Origin: AB-137-C09 sp964458185 | GTDB taxonomy: Bacteria; Pseudomonadota; Zetaproteobacteria; Mariprofundales; Mariprofundaceae | Assembly: GCA_964458185.1 (NCBI GenBank) | Contig: CAYWFG010000004.1 | Location: 1 to 64,000, forward strand | DNA length: 64,000 nt | Direction of reading: 5' to 3' | In this document: positions 47,645 through 57,274 of the stretch, piece after piece | How positions within the stretch are numbered: position 1 is the first letter of the stretch | How the letters are laid out: every line of letters begins with the position of its first letter | Translations under genes and position numbers: made by a program | Notes under the pieces: generated by a model | Databases searched by the model: none | What the model was told of the DNA's origin: nothing | The model's input: only the letters and a program-made list of their open reading frames with translations

Positions 47645-48757
47645 ATGAACAATGATGATCTTATTGCCTGTTTACGGCTGTATCTTGTTCGTGGGATTGG
47701 TGCTTATCTGGGCAATCGTTTGATTGCCTCGTTTGGTTCGGCAACACGTTTTTGGCAAGCTGATGCTGAAGCATGGCGGCAACAAGATGGCATTGGCCCT
47801 AAGCTGATGGCGGCATTGCAACAAAGTAACCGTGATACTGCCGATGTGCTACGCACATTATGCGATAAACATCATATCGCTATCATGGTGCGTGATGACC
47901 CGCTGTACCCTCAATCATTGGCTTCACTGGATGATGCACCGCTGGTATTATTTTTGCAGGGCGCATTGATGCCCCTTGCGCATGAACGCCAGTTGGCAGT
48001 GGTCGGCGCGAGGAAAGCCAGCAAAGAAGGGCGTGTGATGACCCGCCGTTGGTGTGAGTATTTATCCAATAAAAATGTGGTGGTGATCAGTGGCATGGCG
48101 TATGGCATTGATACCGCTGCCCATGGCGGTGCTTTGGCGGGGAGTACGCCCACTATCGCCGTATTAGGTTGTGGCTTAACCAGCATCTACCCCATGCAAC
48201 AACGACAAATTGCTGCCATTATTGAACATGGTGGTTGTGTCGTCAGCGAATACCAACCTGAGCAAGCAGCAAGACCCGAATCGTTCCCCCAACGCAACCG
48301 AATTATTGCAGGTTTATCCGCCGCAACACTGGTCATGGAAGCCGATACTGCATCAGGCTCATTGATCAGCGCACGCCATGCGGTGCGTTATGGTCGTGAT
48401 GTGTTTGCCGTACCGGGTTCGGTACTCAATCAAACCCATGCAGGCTGCCACCAATTGATTCGTGAAGGTGCATTGCTAACAGAGTCCGCCGATGATGTAT
48501 TGCAAGAGCTACACTGGCATCACAGAACGACAAGCGATAAAAATGGAGCCATGGCAACCTTAATGAAACAATGCAGTGTTGAAGAACAAGTCATTATTCA
48601 AGCCTTGCAACACGATATTTTGCATATTGATCAATTAGCAGAAGCATGCCAATGCACCGTTCCAGCATTAGCCTCATTGTTACTGGGGCTAGAGATGCAA
48701 CATGTTATTGAATCATTACCTGGTAGCCGTTACACCTTGCATTATCATTCAGATTGA
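47645..48757 (+). CDS. dprA: DNA-processing protein DprA (Smf)
   Basis: 370 residues. It binds incoming single-stranded DNA and loads RecA during transformation. An N-terminal SAM-like domain (1-70), a Rossmann-like core (about 110-290; AVVGARKASKEG, ISGMAYGIDTAAHGGAL, SFPQRNRIIAGLS, AVPGSVLN) and a C-terminal winged helix (about 305-365) are present. It ends inside the 3' end of the convergent ybgC (13-base overlap). Confidence 0.95.
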   Translation: MNNDDLIACLRLYLVRGIGAYLGNRLIASFGSATRFWQADAEAWRQQDGIGPKLMAALQQSNRDTADVLRTLCDKHHIAIMVRDDPLYPQSLASLDDAPLVLFLQGALMPLAHERQLAVVGARKASKEGRVMTRRWCEYLSNKNVVVISGMAYGIDTAAHGGALAGSTPTIAVLGCGLTSIYPMQQRQIAAIIEHGGCVVSEYQPEQAARPESFPQRNRIIAGLSAATLVMEADTASGSLISARHAVRYGRDVFAVPGSVLNQTHAGCHQLIREGALLTESADDVLQELHWHHRTTSDKNGAMATLMKQCSVEEQVIIQALQHDILHIDQLAEACQCTVPALASLLLGLEMQHVIESLPGSRYTLHYHSD

Positions 48758-49179
48758 TGAACCTTCAGCACAGGCATCAGGAGTTCAGGAATGCGGCATG
48801 GGCGGTTATTGTTGTTGATGCATGCTAGCTGCACGTCGGCAGTAATTAACTGTATGCTGCGCTCACCACTTTCTTTATGTAACAAGTAAATATCTTGGCG
48901 AAAAGCCAACCTTGCACCTTGTGCCATGGTTAGGGTTGATTCTACCTCTAAGCGATCATTAAAATCAGCACCATGCAAATAGCGGATGTTCACGCCTGTG
49001 ACAGCGAACTGGACATGGTATGTTGCATCCAACACATCCAATTCAAGCCCGCAGTCACGCAGGTATTCGGTGCGCGCGCGCTCCATAAACTTTAAATAAT
49101 TGGCATAATAAACACGCCCACCGTGATCTGTGTCTTCATAATAAACACGAATAGTAAAACAATGTACCAAATGACTCAT
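48745..49179 (-). CDS. ybgC: Acyl-CoA thioesterase (YbgC family)
   Basis: About 144 residues with the hot-dog fold. YYEDTDHGGRVYYANYLKFM is the YbgC catalytic signature, with the Asp in EDTDHGG. ATG at 49179 has AAGGAG nine bases upstream. YbgC is usually first in the tol-pal operon; here tol-pal genes are not next to it, and ppk1 lies behind it, 29 bases away, on the same strand. Confidence 0.92.
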   Translation of the reverse strand: MSHLVHCFTIRVYYEDTDHGGRVYYANYLKFMERARTEYLRDCGLELDVLDATYHVQFAVTGVNIRYLHGADFNDRLEVESTLTMAQGARLAFRQDIYLLHKESGERSIQLITADVQLACINNNNRPCRIPELLMPVLKVHQSE

Positions 49180-49207
49180 TCGCAATTGCTCCTTATTTTA
49201 TTACCAG

Positions 49208-51268
49208 TTACTTTAACAAATCAATTAACTTTTGCTGGGCTGAAAACATGATGCTTCGTTTGGTGCGTAGAATGCGTTTGTATCGACCATTGGGCAATAA
49301 ACGCCATGAACCACAGTTATCTTTGAGGTAATAACGCAAGCCTTCACGAATTAAGCGTCGCCGTAAATTGTTTTGTTGAATAGGAAAAGCAGTTTCTACA
49401 CGCTTTTTCAAGTTACGCACCATACCATCGGCACTGGAAGCATAAACAATCGGTTTACTGTGATTGCCAAAGTAATAAATACGGGTGTGTTCTAAAAAAC
49501 GCCCTAACACTGAGCGAACGCGAATATGCTCTGATAAACCTTTAACCCCAGGTCGCAAGCAACACACGCCGCGTATAATAAGGTCAATGCGAACGCCTGC
49601 TTGGGATGCACGGTAAAGGGCATCTATAAGTTCAGGGTCTTCTAGCCCATTGACCTTGATAATCACTCGCCCTGTGTAGCCTTCGCCGACCAACTTGATT
49701 TCTTGGTCAATTAATTTAAGCAGCAGTGGGTGCAAATCAAACGGTGCTTGCACCACTTTTTTCATTGGTGAGACACAACCCAAGCCCGTTAATTGCTGAA
49801 ACAATAGATGGACATCGTTGCCAATGGTTTCATTGGTTGTAAGCAAACCAAAGTCGGTATAAAAGCGCGTGGTTACAGCATGGTAATTGCCCGTTCCTAA
49901 ATGACTGTAGCGTACCAGTTTTCCTTTTTCTCGGCGGACGACCATCATCATTTTTGCATGGGTTTTGTAGCCCACGACACCATAGACGACATGGACACCT
50001 GCTTGTTGCATGCGTTCAGATAATTCAATATTACCCTGCTCATCAAAACGGGCGCGAAGCTCTACCACGGCACAGACATCTTTGCCATACCGTGCGGCAC
50101 GGCACAATGCTTCGACAATGCGTGAATGGTCGCCTGTGCGGTAAAGGGTTTGCCGAATGGCTAATACATTAGCGTCATCGGCTGCCAGTTCTAATAATTT
50201 AATCACAGGCTCAAATGATTCAAATGGGTGATGCAACAATATATCTTGCTTGCGTAAGCGTGCAAACAAATCAGCACCGTTACGTAATGCTAGCGGTGTG
50301 GAAGGTCTAGTATCGGGGAACTTTAAATCGGCGCGTTTAACTTGGTCGTAAACATGGTCAAGGCGAGGTAAATTAACAGGGCCATCACAAAGATAGGCTT
50401 GCGCTTCGTTTAATTGAAAATTTTCTAGTAAATAATGGCGGCTTTCTTCAGGGCAATCATGGGCGATTTCAAGACGAACAGCGCGACCAAAACGGCGCGT
50501 GGTTTGCAAGCGTCCTTTCACTTCTAGCTTCAAATCTGCCATTTCTTCTTCATCTAAATACAATTCAGTATCACGGGTTAAACGAAATTGATGGCAGCCT
50601 TTCACTTTCATCCCAGGGAACAATCGTTCGACAAAGGCGTGCATGATCGAAGAAAGAAAGACAAAACCATAAGGCACATCAGAACATTCATCGGGCAGGC
50701 GTACAATACGCGGCAAAGAACGTGGTGCAGGCACAATGGCATAGCTATGTTGGCGACCAAAGGCATCACTGCCTGAGAGTGAAACAATAAAATGCAGTGA
50801 GCGATTACCAATGGTGGGGAACGGGTGTGCAGGATCTAGCCCCAAAGGGCTGATGACAGGCAATACTTGTTCTTGCATGTAATTGCTAAGCCACTGATGC
50901 TGCATTTCATTCCAATGGGTTCGACGGTAAAAACAAATACCTTCAAGCTTTAACGTGGGCAATAATGTATTACGAAGCAATTGGTATTGTGCTGTCAGCA
51001 TTTCTTTTGTTTGCTCTCGAATGCGTGCCAGCAAAAGAGGAAGGTCCATACCATCGACACTGGAGATATGCAGCCCAAGTTCTATTTTTTGAATGATAGA
51101 GGCGACGCGAACTTCAAAAAACTCATCCAAATTAGAACTTGATATGCACAAAAAACGCAACCGTTCTAGTATGGGAATGCTATCATCTTCTGCCATCGCC
51201 AGTACACGCCGATGAAAGGCAAGATGGCTAAGTTCACGATTAAAGTAACGGTATTCCGAATCTGGCAT
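49208..51268 (-). CDS. ppk1: Polyphosphate kinase 1
   Basis: 686 residues with the four PPK1 domains. It makes polyphosphate from ATP. N-terminal YRYFNRELSHLAFHRRVL; catalytic His in VGYKTHAKMMMVVR (about 430-443), and RYSHLGTGNYHAVTTRFYTD with the second conserved His. RARFDEQGNIELSERM is also typical. The gene follows manC by 17 bases. With ppk2, the cell can both make and use polyphosphate. Confidence 0.96.
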   Translation of the reverse strand: MPDSEYRYFNRELSHLAFHRRVLAMAEDDSIPILERLRFLCISSSNLDEFFEVRVASIIQKIELGLHISSVDGMDLPLLLARIREQTKEMLTAQYQLLRNTLLPTLKLEGICFYRRTHWNEMQHQWLSNYMQEQVLPVISPLGLDPAHPFPTIGNRSLHFIVSLSGSDAFGRQHSYAIVPAPRSLPRIVRLPDECSDVPYGFVFLSSIMHAFVERLFPGMKVKGCHQFRLTRDTELYLDEEEMADLKLEVKGRLQTTRRFGRAVRLEIAHDCPEESRHYLLENFQLNEAQAYLCDGPVNLPRLDHVYDQVKRADLKFPDTRPSTPLALRNGADLFARLRKQDILLHHPFESFEPVIKLLELAADDANVLAIRQTLYRTGDHSRIVEALCRAARYGKDVCAVVELRARFDEQGNIELSERMQQAGVHVVYGVVGYKTHAKMMMVVRREKGKLVRYSHLGTGNYHAVTTRFYTDFGLLTTNETIGNDVHLLFQQLTGLGCVSPMKKVVQAPFDLHPLLLKLIDQEIKLVGEGYTGRVIIKVNGLEDPELIDALYRASQAGVRIDLIIRGVCCLRPGVKGLSEHIRVRSVLGRFLEHTRIYYFGNHSKPIVYASSADGMVRNLKKRVETAFPIQQNNLRRRLIREGLRYYLKDNCGSWRLLPNGRYKRILRTKRSIMFSAQQKLIDLLK

Positions 51269-51285
51269 GAGGGTATCCGTTGATT

Positions 51286-52737
51286 TTATTGAGGTTGTAC
51301 GACTGGCACACGTCCGTATGCATCTTCAAAGCGTTCAATATCATCTTCACCCAAATAATCACCCACTTGAATTTCAATGATGACCAATGGAATTTTACCA
51401 CGGTTCTCTAGTCGGTGTAACTCACCAATAGGAATATAGGTGCTTTGATTTTTAGCTACGATTTTTACGGTATCGCCACGGGTGACGGTTGCCGTCCCCG
51501 ACACAACTATCCAATGTTCAGAACGATGTTGATGTGCCTGAAGGCTAAGCCGCGCCCCAGATGCCACCATAATACGTTTCATTTTATAGCCCGTATTATC
51601 CTCTTCTTCAAGCACCGTATAAGAACCCCACGGGCGTTTCACGGTAGTGTGTTCAACATGCTCGCTGGCATCATTGGCTTTTAATTGATCGACAATTTTA
51701 CGAACGTCTTGACTCTGCCCGCGTGGTGCAACCAGCACCGCATCGGCAGTTTCGACAACAATCACATCATGCATGCCTACCGCAGTGAGCAAACGTGACG
51801 AACTGCGCAATAAACTATTGTGGCAATCAACGGCAATGACATTGCCTTGCAGTGCATTGGCATCGTCATCGTGGGTTGAGATTTCATGCACTGCATCCCA
51901 GCTACCAACATCCGACCAACCAATATCGCATGGGATCAAGCGGATATCAGTCGTTTTTTCTAATACGCCGTAGTCAATCGAAATATCAGGCATGGCAGCA
52001 AATTCTCGTTCAATCACTGTTGCGTAAGGCTCACCATGTTGCCACGCGGTGCGCATGGTTTGCACCACTTGATACACATCAGGTAAAAACTGTTGGATAT
52101 ACCCTAAAATGACTGAAGCGCGCCAAACAAACATGCCAGAGTTCCAAAAATAATCACCACTGGCTAAAAAAGTCACCGCTGTCGCATGATCAGGCTTTTC
52201 GGTAAAGCGTGAGACAGAGCAAACGGCATCATCACCCGATTCAACTTGAATATAACCAAAGCCAGTATCAGGTCTGGAAGGTACAATACCAAAGGTGATC
52301 AAATGCCCCTCCACGGCTTCTTTAATCGCCGTTTGTAGCGCGGTATGAAATGCAGCTTGATCTTTAATCATGTGATCAGCAGGCAAAACGACCATGATCG
52401 GGTCATCATCTTCTTGATCCAACAACAGTGCCGCAGCAATCGCAATTGCAGGGGCAGTGTTTCGTCCTGTGGGTTCTAAAATCGTATGGTAGGCTTGCAA
52501 TGCGCTGTAAGCTTCGCCATCAGCATGGGATTTACCCGTGACAACCCAAATATCATCGTGTGTTAAGACAGGAAACAAACGTTTTACCGTAGCGTCTAAA
52601 AAGGTTTGCCCCTCTGACTCTAACGATAAAAACTGTTTCGGCAGTTGTTTGCGCGATAACGGCCACAGCCGACTACCAGCCCCCCCTGCTAAAATCACTG
52701 CTTTCACGGGAGTATCATGTAAAGTTTCAGGTGACAC
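51286..52737 (-). CDS. manC: Mannose-1-phosphate guanylyltransferase / mannose-6-phosphate isomerase
   Basis: 483 residues, the usual length of the two-domain enzyme. It makes GDP-mannose for polysaccharides. The nucleotidyltransferase half has LAGGAGSRLWPLSRKQLPKQ (16-35), VLPADHMI and FTEKPD; the isomerase cupin half has KRPWGSYTVLEEED and LSLQAHQHRSEHW. It starts at GTG with AAGGAT six bases upstream. Operon with ppk1. Confidence 0.95.
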   Translation of the reverse strand: MSPETLHDTPVKAVILAGGAGSRLWPLSRKQLPKQFLSLESEGQTFLDATVKRLFPVLTHDDIWVVTGKSHADGEAYSALQAYHTILEPTGRNTAPAIAIAAALLLDQEDDDPIMVVLPADHMIKDQAAFHTALQTAIKEAVEGHLITFGIVPSRPDTGFGYIQVESGDDAVCSVSRFTEKPDHATAVTFLASGDYFWNSGMFVWRASVILGYIQQFLPDVYQVVQTMRTAWQHGEPYATVIEREFAAMPDISIDYGVLEKTTDIRLIPCDIGWSDVGSWDAVHEISTHDDDANALQGNVIAVDCHNSLLRSSSRLLTAVGMHDVIVVETADAVLVAPRGQSQDVRKIVDQLKANDASEHVEHTTVKRPWGSYTVLEEEDNTGYKMKRIMVASGARLSLQAHQHRSEHWIVVSGTATVTRGDTVKIVAKNQSTYIPIGELHRLENRGKIPLVIIEIQVGDYLGEDDIERFEDAYGRVPVVQPQ

Positions 52738-52756
52738 GTTGTTATCCTTTAGCGTA

Positions 52757-52782
52757 ACCGCCTCTTTATAAAAAGAGGCGGT
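52757..52782. terminator. Hairpin between the TPR gene and manC
   Basis: An 11-bp stem, ACCGCCTCTTT against AAAGAGGCGGT, with a 4-base loop, lies after the TPR gene stop (minus strand), just 20 bases before manC. A poly-T run is inside the stem and loop on the minus strand. It probably ends the upstream operon, or attenuates manC. Confidence 0.6.
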
Positions 52783-52791
52783 AAATATTCA

Positions 52792-53421
52792 TCAATGCTT
52801 AATTTTAGCCAGTCTTTTTGCTGCTTCAGCCTTGCGACCCTTGCTGTACACGGGGCGACCTTTAACATCAGGAAGACTGATGACTTTTTCTAAAAAAGGT
52901 GCGGCTTTTTTATAGTTGTGATCTTCCATCCAATAATCACCCATAAAATAATTGGCATCCATATTATCAGGTGCAATCGCCAAGCCTTTTTGTAAATACT
53001 CTAAGGCGGTATCATCATCACCAAAACCAATAGGCCAACCAGGTACCATGTAATAAAAGCTGCCTAGTGTTGTGTAAACAGCACCACCTAACGCTTGTGG
53101 GTCAATTTTTTCAGCAATCAGCAATAAATCACGGGCTTCTTCCATCAATGATAACGCACCAAGCCCGCCTTTTGCCCCTGCATAGGTTGATTTAATAATA
53201 GCGTTCCAAATCAGCGCATCCGCTTGTTTAGGGTTTGCCACCACAAAATCATGTGCCTTCTTCGCCAATGCGGCAAACGCCTTTTCTTGATCGTCTTCGG
53301 CAACCAAATAATTAATTTTTGCCCATTCTTTCATCAAGCCCATCACGCTGGTGTTTTCTTCAGCATAGACGGTCGTTGTTAATAATCCTGCTAGAATGCA
53401 AGATAATAGAATATTTTTCAT
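52792..53421 (-). CDS. Exported TPR-like protein
   Basis: 209 residues. Sec signal (MKNILLSCILAGLLTTTVYA) then helical repeats; GLAIAPDNMDANYFMGDYWM and the flanking DDTALEYLQK are TPR-like. AAGGAG eight bases before the ATG. Last gene of a same-strand group with an outer-membrane barrel, an SDR and a di-iron protein (gaps of 12, 18 and 33 bases). Probably periplasmic; function unknown. Confidence 0.8.
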   Translation of the reverse strand: MKNILLSCILAGLLTTTVYAEENTSVMGLMKEWAKINYLVAEDDQEKAFAALAKKAHDFVVANPKQADALIWNAIIKSTYAGAKGGLGALSLMEEARDLLLIAEKIDPQALGGAVYTTLGSFYYMVPGWPIGFGDDDTALEYLQKGLAIAPDNMDANYFMGDYWMEDHNYKKAAPFLEKVISLPDVKGRPVYSKGRKAEAAKRLAKIKH

Positions 53422-53433
53422 TGAAAAGTCTCC

Positions 53434-53985
53434 TTAAAAGTTCATTTGAACGTTAAGCATGAATGCATTGACATCTAAGCCCTGAAAGCTGATGTTTTTT
53501 ACTGTTGCATCAGCCTGTGTTGCATAACGCACCCATTCTATACCAATCAATGTATTATAATTCAAGTAAAACTCGCCACCAAAGCCAAATGAAGGCGCAG
53601 AGGTTGTTTTGGTTTGCTGTTTGCCTGTGATCGAGGTAAATGATGTATTCATCATGGTCAAGCCTGCAAGCGCATAAATATTGGCATTACCAGCAATATC
53701 ATACTTGGGTTTTGCCATAATCGCCGTTAACCAATTGATTTTTGATGTCTCACGGTTACTGGTGACGCTCTGGGTGGAGGCAAGTCGTCCTTCAATCGCC
53801 AACAAAGGCCCTAACTCCACGCCGCCAAACAATTGCGCGCCAATGCCGCTTTTTTTATTTTTGCCAGGATCCATCTCAAACATACCCAAACCTACGCCAG
53901 CATAAGCACCTTCTGCTTGTGCAATCTGTATGCTGCATAATGCTGCCATAGATGCTGCTAATGCATATTTTAACCAGTTATTCAT
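53434..53985 (-). CDS. Small outer-membrane beta-barrel protein
   Basis: 183 residues. Signal peptide (about 1-24), then amphipathic strands; GAYAGVGLGMFE at the start and the C-terminal VQMNF with a terminal Phe fit an 8-stranded OmpW/porin-like barrel. Strong AGAGGAG before the ATG. It may export a product made by the neighbouring enzymes; that is inference from operon position. Confidence 0.85.
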   Translation of the reverse strand: MNNWLKYALAASMAALCSIQIAQAEGAYAGVGLGMFEMDPGKNKKSGIGAQLFGGVELGPLLAIEGRLASTQSVTSNRETSKINWLTAIMAKPKYDIAGNANIYALAGLTMMNTSFTSITGKQQTKTTSAPSFGFGGEFYLNYNTLIGIEWVRYATQADATVKNISFQGLDVNAFMLNVQMNF

Positions 53986-54003
53986 TGATTACTCCTCTAT
54001 ATA

Positions 54004-54804
54004 TTATGTTGTTGTCTTTTTTGCAAAAGGCTTAGCTATAGCATTTTGATCTGCCAGTGCGCCATCCACCAAGTTGGGCAAAACGCCATTGAGACGCGCA
54101 AAAAAAGATTCAGGGAAGCCAATATACACTTCTTTTTTCTCAGCCTCAATGGCTGCAAATATTTTTTCTGCGACATACTCGGGTTCATCCATATTCATAT
54201 CCGTTGCTTCACCCATTTGCATAACCGCATCGTTATTGATAGCAGTTCGCACAGCACGCGGCGCAATATACGAAACACTCACACCCGTGTCACGCAGCTC
54301 ACGACGCAATGCTTGAGAAAAACCACGCAAGCCAAATTTACTCGCAGAATAGGTGGTAAACCATGCAAAGCCAATGCTACCAAATACCGAGCCGATGTTT
54401 ACAATACGACCGCGTTTTCGTTTGATCATTTCAGGCAGTAAAGCATGGGTTAAATACATGGGAGCCAGCAAGTTCACTTGCAAGACTTTTTCCATGTGTG
54501 CGGTTTCTTCTTCTTCAAAACAGCAAAAACTAGAGATCCCAGCTAGGTTAATCAGGCAATCCACGCCTTCCATAGTGTTCCATATGGCAGAAACAGCAAT
54601 GCGGCAGCCATCGGCTGACGATATATCTGCCGAAACTGCAAAACAGCCGTTACCCAAGCGTGCCACCAAAGTATTCAGTGCTTCAGCATTGCGATCAAGC
54701 AATGCCACTTTTGCGCCTGCATCAACCAGTTTTTCGGCAAGGATTTGCCCCATGCCGCCTGCTGCACCTGTCAATAAGATACGTTGATCTGCTAAGATGC
54801 TCAT
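54004..54804 (-). CDS. Short-chain dehydrogenase/reductase
   Basis: 266-residue classical SDR. Cofactor motif TGAAGGMGQILAEKL (about 13-27), NLAGIS, and the catalytic Tyr/Lys in YSASKFGLRGFSQAL (about 154-168). The sequence around LRDTGVSVSYIAPRAVRT is typical of enzymes acting on lipid or polyketide-like substrates. AGGAG before the ATG. It follows the di-iron protein by 33 bases. Confidence 0.93.
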   Translation of the reverse strand: MSILADQRILLTGAAGGMGQILAEKLVDAGAKVALLDRNAEALNTLVARLGNGCFAVSADISSADGCRIAVSAIWNTMEGVDCLINLAGISSFCCFEEEETAHMEKVLQVNLLAPMYLTHALLPEMIKRKRGRIVNIGSVFGSIGFAWFTTYSASKFGLRGFSQALRRELRDTGVSVSYIAPRAVRTAINNDAVMQMGEATDMNMDEPEYVAEKIFAAIEAEKKEVYIGFPESFFARLNGVLPNLVDGALADQNAIAKPFAKKTTT

Positions 54805-54837
54805 TCTTTTCTCCTCATGAAACCGTCCCCCGATACT

Positions 54838-55500
54838 TTAACCCTTGAGCGCAATCACAGGCAAATCTCGAAAAATATTACCGTATAAACGGTAAAACAT
54901 ATTGCCAGCATGAATAATTGCCTGCCTATCCTTTTTTCGTTTCACCTTGTTCATCAACTGTTGGTAAAATTCGACATGACCAACATCTAAGGAACCATGG
55001 GATACCAGATAAGAAAAAGCACTTTCAGGCAGCCCAAGGCTGGCACGAATATTGTCTGCCGCATGGGTTGCCAGCGCAATACTGGTCCCTTCTAGCACCA
55101 ATACCATACCAAAAAAACCTATTGGGTTACCACGGGCTATGGTATCGTAGGCATAAGCGACCATTAATTCGGTCGCAGGCGCAGGTTTTTCTGCTCGAAC
55201 AGCCTCTTTATCACCACCACAGGCGGCAATATCGTTTAAAATCCATTCCTGATGCCCCATTTCTTCGTCGATGTATTCACCGATAGCAACCCGCAACCAT
55301 TCTAATCGCTCGGGCAACCGACCACCACAAGCCATTAATAATGGCGTAGTATGTTTAACGTGGTGGTAGGCTTGGCTAAGAAATGCCACATAGCTTTTTA
55401 ATGCCAAGTCACCCGCCGCTCCTTGAGTAAGAAAGGGAATAGACAACATCGCTTGCCGCTCTTGCGCCGTCTCTTGTAATAAATAATCATAAAATAACAT
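54838..55500 (-). CDS. Haem-oxygenase-like di-iron protein (TenA/PqqC/CADD-like fold)
   Basis: 220 residues, all helical. Candidate ligands follow the HDO pattern: Glu and His in YIDEEMGHQEW (about 77-87), Glu in LVLEGTS (about 139), and the His-Asp-His cluster in SHGSLDVGHVEFY (about 170-182). HDO enzymes are di-iron oxygenases or oxidases such as CADD, UndA and SznF. The substrate is unknown. The protein is first in an operon with an SDR, a barrel and a TPR protein. A TenA-like thiaminase function is unlikely because TenA lacks these ligands. Confidence 0.75.
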   Translation of the reverse strand: MLFYDYLLQETAQERQAMLSIPFLTQGAAGDLALKSYVAFLSQAYHHVKHTTPLLMACGGRLPERLEWLRVAIGEYIDEEMGHQEWILNDIAACGGDKEAVRAEKPAPATELMVAYAYDTIARGNPIGFFGMVLVLEGTSIALATHAADNIRASLGLPESAFSYLVSHGSLDVGHVEFYQQLMNKVKRKKDRQAIIHAGNMFYRLYGNIFRDLPVIALKG

Positions 55501-55546
55501 ATTTACTCCTACAGTAGATGAGCAAAGTGTACGCTGTGATGTGATT

Positions 55547-57136
55547 TTAATCTGAAAAAGACTGTTCGCGTGTTTTATGAAACTTTATATCAGGCCATTG
55601 TTCTACGGTATAATTAAGCTTCCAAAGGCTGGGTGCAAGGTAGGTTAAACAACCATCACCATCTTCAGCTAGATTCACTTCAAATTGGCGGGTAAAATCA
55701 CGCAAGCGCGCAGCATCATCGCATGTGATCCAGCGAGCTATTTGAAACGCTGTACCTGTATATTCGGCATCGACGCGGTATTCTGTTTTTAGCCGTTCTA
55801 CGGTCACATCAAACTGCAATACACCGACCGCTCCTAAAATATAATCGCCACCTAAACGGGTGCGAAAGACTTGCACCGCACCTTCTTCTGATAATTGAAT
55901 CAGCCCTTTATGCAACTGCTTGCGCTTCATGGGGTCTTTTAAACGAACGCGGCGAAACATTTCGGGGGCAAAGTTAGGAATACCTGTGAAGCTTAACAAT
56001 TCTTTTTCAGTAAAGGTATCGCCAATGCGAATGGTGCCGTGATTATGCAGTCCAATAATATCGCCAGGCCATGCTTCTTCGACATGGGCGCGGTCTTGTG
56101 CCATAAAAATAGTTGCTTTGGCGAGTTTAATATCTTTGCCAATTCGATGATGACGGATGCTCATGCCACGGGTGAATTTTCCTGAGCAGATACGAAAAAA
56201 AGCAATGCGGTCACGGTGGGCAGGGTCCATATTGGCTTGAATTTTAAAACAAAAAGCAGAGAAGGACTTTTCTTCAGGGGCAACCATGCGCTGTTCAGCG
56301 GCACGGGGGCCAGGCGCAGGTGCAAATTCAACAAAAGCATCGAGTAGCTCACGCACACCGAAATTATTGATGGCACTGCCAAAAAATACAGGTGTTTGGC
56401 TACCCGCAAGAAAATGATCTAATTCAAAAGGTGCGCATGCACCTTCGAGCAATTCAATATCATCGCGCAGCTCATCGGCCTGAGTGCCAAGTAATTTATC
56501 CAATGTAGGGTCTTGTAAATCTTTGATGATGACCGCTTGTTCATCTTCACCCTCAGTACCAGGGGTAAACAAGTGTAAGGCTTGACGGTAACGGTTGTAG
56601 ACACCTTTGAATGATTTTCCCATGCCAATAGGCCAAGAAAGTGGCGTGCATTCAATTTGCAGTTTTTCTTCAATATCTGCCAATAAATCAAGCGGCGATT
56701 GACCTTCTCTATCCAGTTTATTGATAAAAGTAATGATGGGGGTGTTACGCATGCGGCATACTTCCATCAGTTTTTCAGTTTGAACTTCGACCCCTTTTGC
56801 CGAATCAATGACCATCATTGCTGAGTCAACAGCGGTTAATACACGGTAAGTATCTTCTGAAAAATCTTGATGCCCAGGGGTATCCAGTAGGTTGACTTCA
56901 AAGTCGCGGTAGTTGAACTTCATCACCGACGAAGCAACAGAAATCCCCCGATCTTGCTCAATTTTCATCCAATCACTGGTGGCATGACGGGTCGCTTTTC
57001 TTGCCTTTACAGCACCAGCCATTTGAATCGCACCGCCAAACAATAGCAATTTTTCCGTCAATGTGGTTTTACCCGCATCAGGATGTGAAATAATACCAAA
57101 CGTGCGCCGTTTTTCGATTTCCAAACAATCAGCCAT
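55547..57136 (-). CDS. prfC: Peptide chain release factor 3
   Basis: 529-residue GTPase that recycles RF1/RF2. G1 ISHPDAGKTTLTEKL (about 16-30), switch 2 DTPGHQDFSEDTYRVL and NKLD in TFINKLDREGQSP. A signature of RF3, the insert KARKATRHATSDWMKIEQDR, is present. The ATG has no strong ribosome site. It is divergent from leuC; their gap is 137 bases. Confidence 0.96.
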   Translation of the reverse strand: MADCLEIEKRRTFGIISHPDAGKTTLTEKLLLFGGAIQMAGAVKARKATRHATSDWMKIEQDRGISVASSVMKFNYRDFEVNLLDTPGHQDFSEDTYRVLTAVDSAMMVIDSAKGVEVQTEKLMEVCRMRNTPIITFINKLDREGQSPLDLLADIEEKLQIECTPLSWPIGMGKSFKGVYNRYRQALHLFTPGTEGEDEQAVIIKDLQDPTLDKLLGTQADELRDDIELLEGACAPFELDHFLAGSQTPVFFGSAINNFGVRELLDAFVEFAPAPGPRAAEQRMVAPEEKSFSAFCFKIQANMDPAHRDRIAFFRICSGKFTRGMSIRHHRIGKDIKLAKATIFMAQDRAHVEEAWPGDIIGLHNHGTIRIGDTFTEKELLSFTGIPNFAPEMFRRVRLKDPMKRKQLHKGLIQLSEEGAVQVFRTRLGGDYILGAVGVLQFDVTVERLKTEYRVDAEYTGTAFQIARWITCDDAARLRDFTRQFEVNLAEDGDGCLTYLAPSLWKLNYTVEQWPDIKFHKTREQSFSD

Positions 57137-57247
57137 GAACAGGGGAACCTCAAATCTACAGAATAGAACGCAAAGACTAGAAGGCTATTGAATAATAGAA
57201 AGCTTTAACTCTGCACCGTCGGGAGTGGACGAAAGCCAAGTAAAATC

Positions 57248-57274
57248 TAGCATGCCTCCCTTTGGAGCATGCTA
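57248..57274 (+). promoter_or_regulatory. Hairpin masking the leuC ribosome binding site
   Basis: TAGCATGCCTCC (57248-57259) can pair with GGAGCATGCTA (57264-57274), with one bulged C and a 4-base CTTT loop. The right arm contains the GGAG ribosome site and the A of the ATG at 57274. In this fold leuC initiation would be blocked; no leader peptide or known riboswitch was seen. Confidence 0.6.

Noticed and set aside
54838..55500. Annotation as a thiaminase II (TenA) gene
   Set aside because: The Glu-His-Glu-His-Asp-His ligand set fits HDO enzymes, and no thiamin gene lies nearby.
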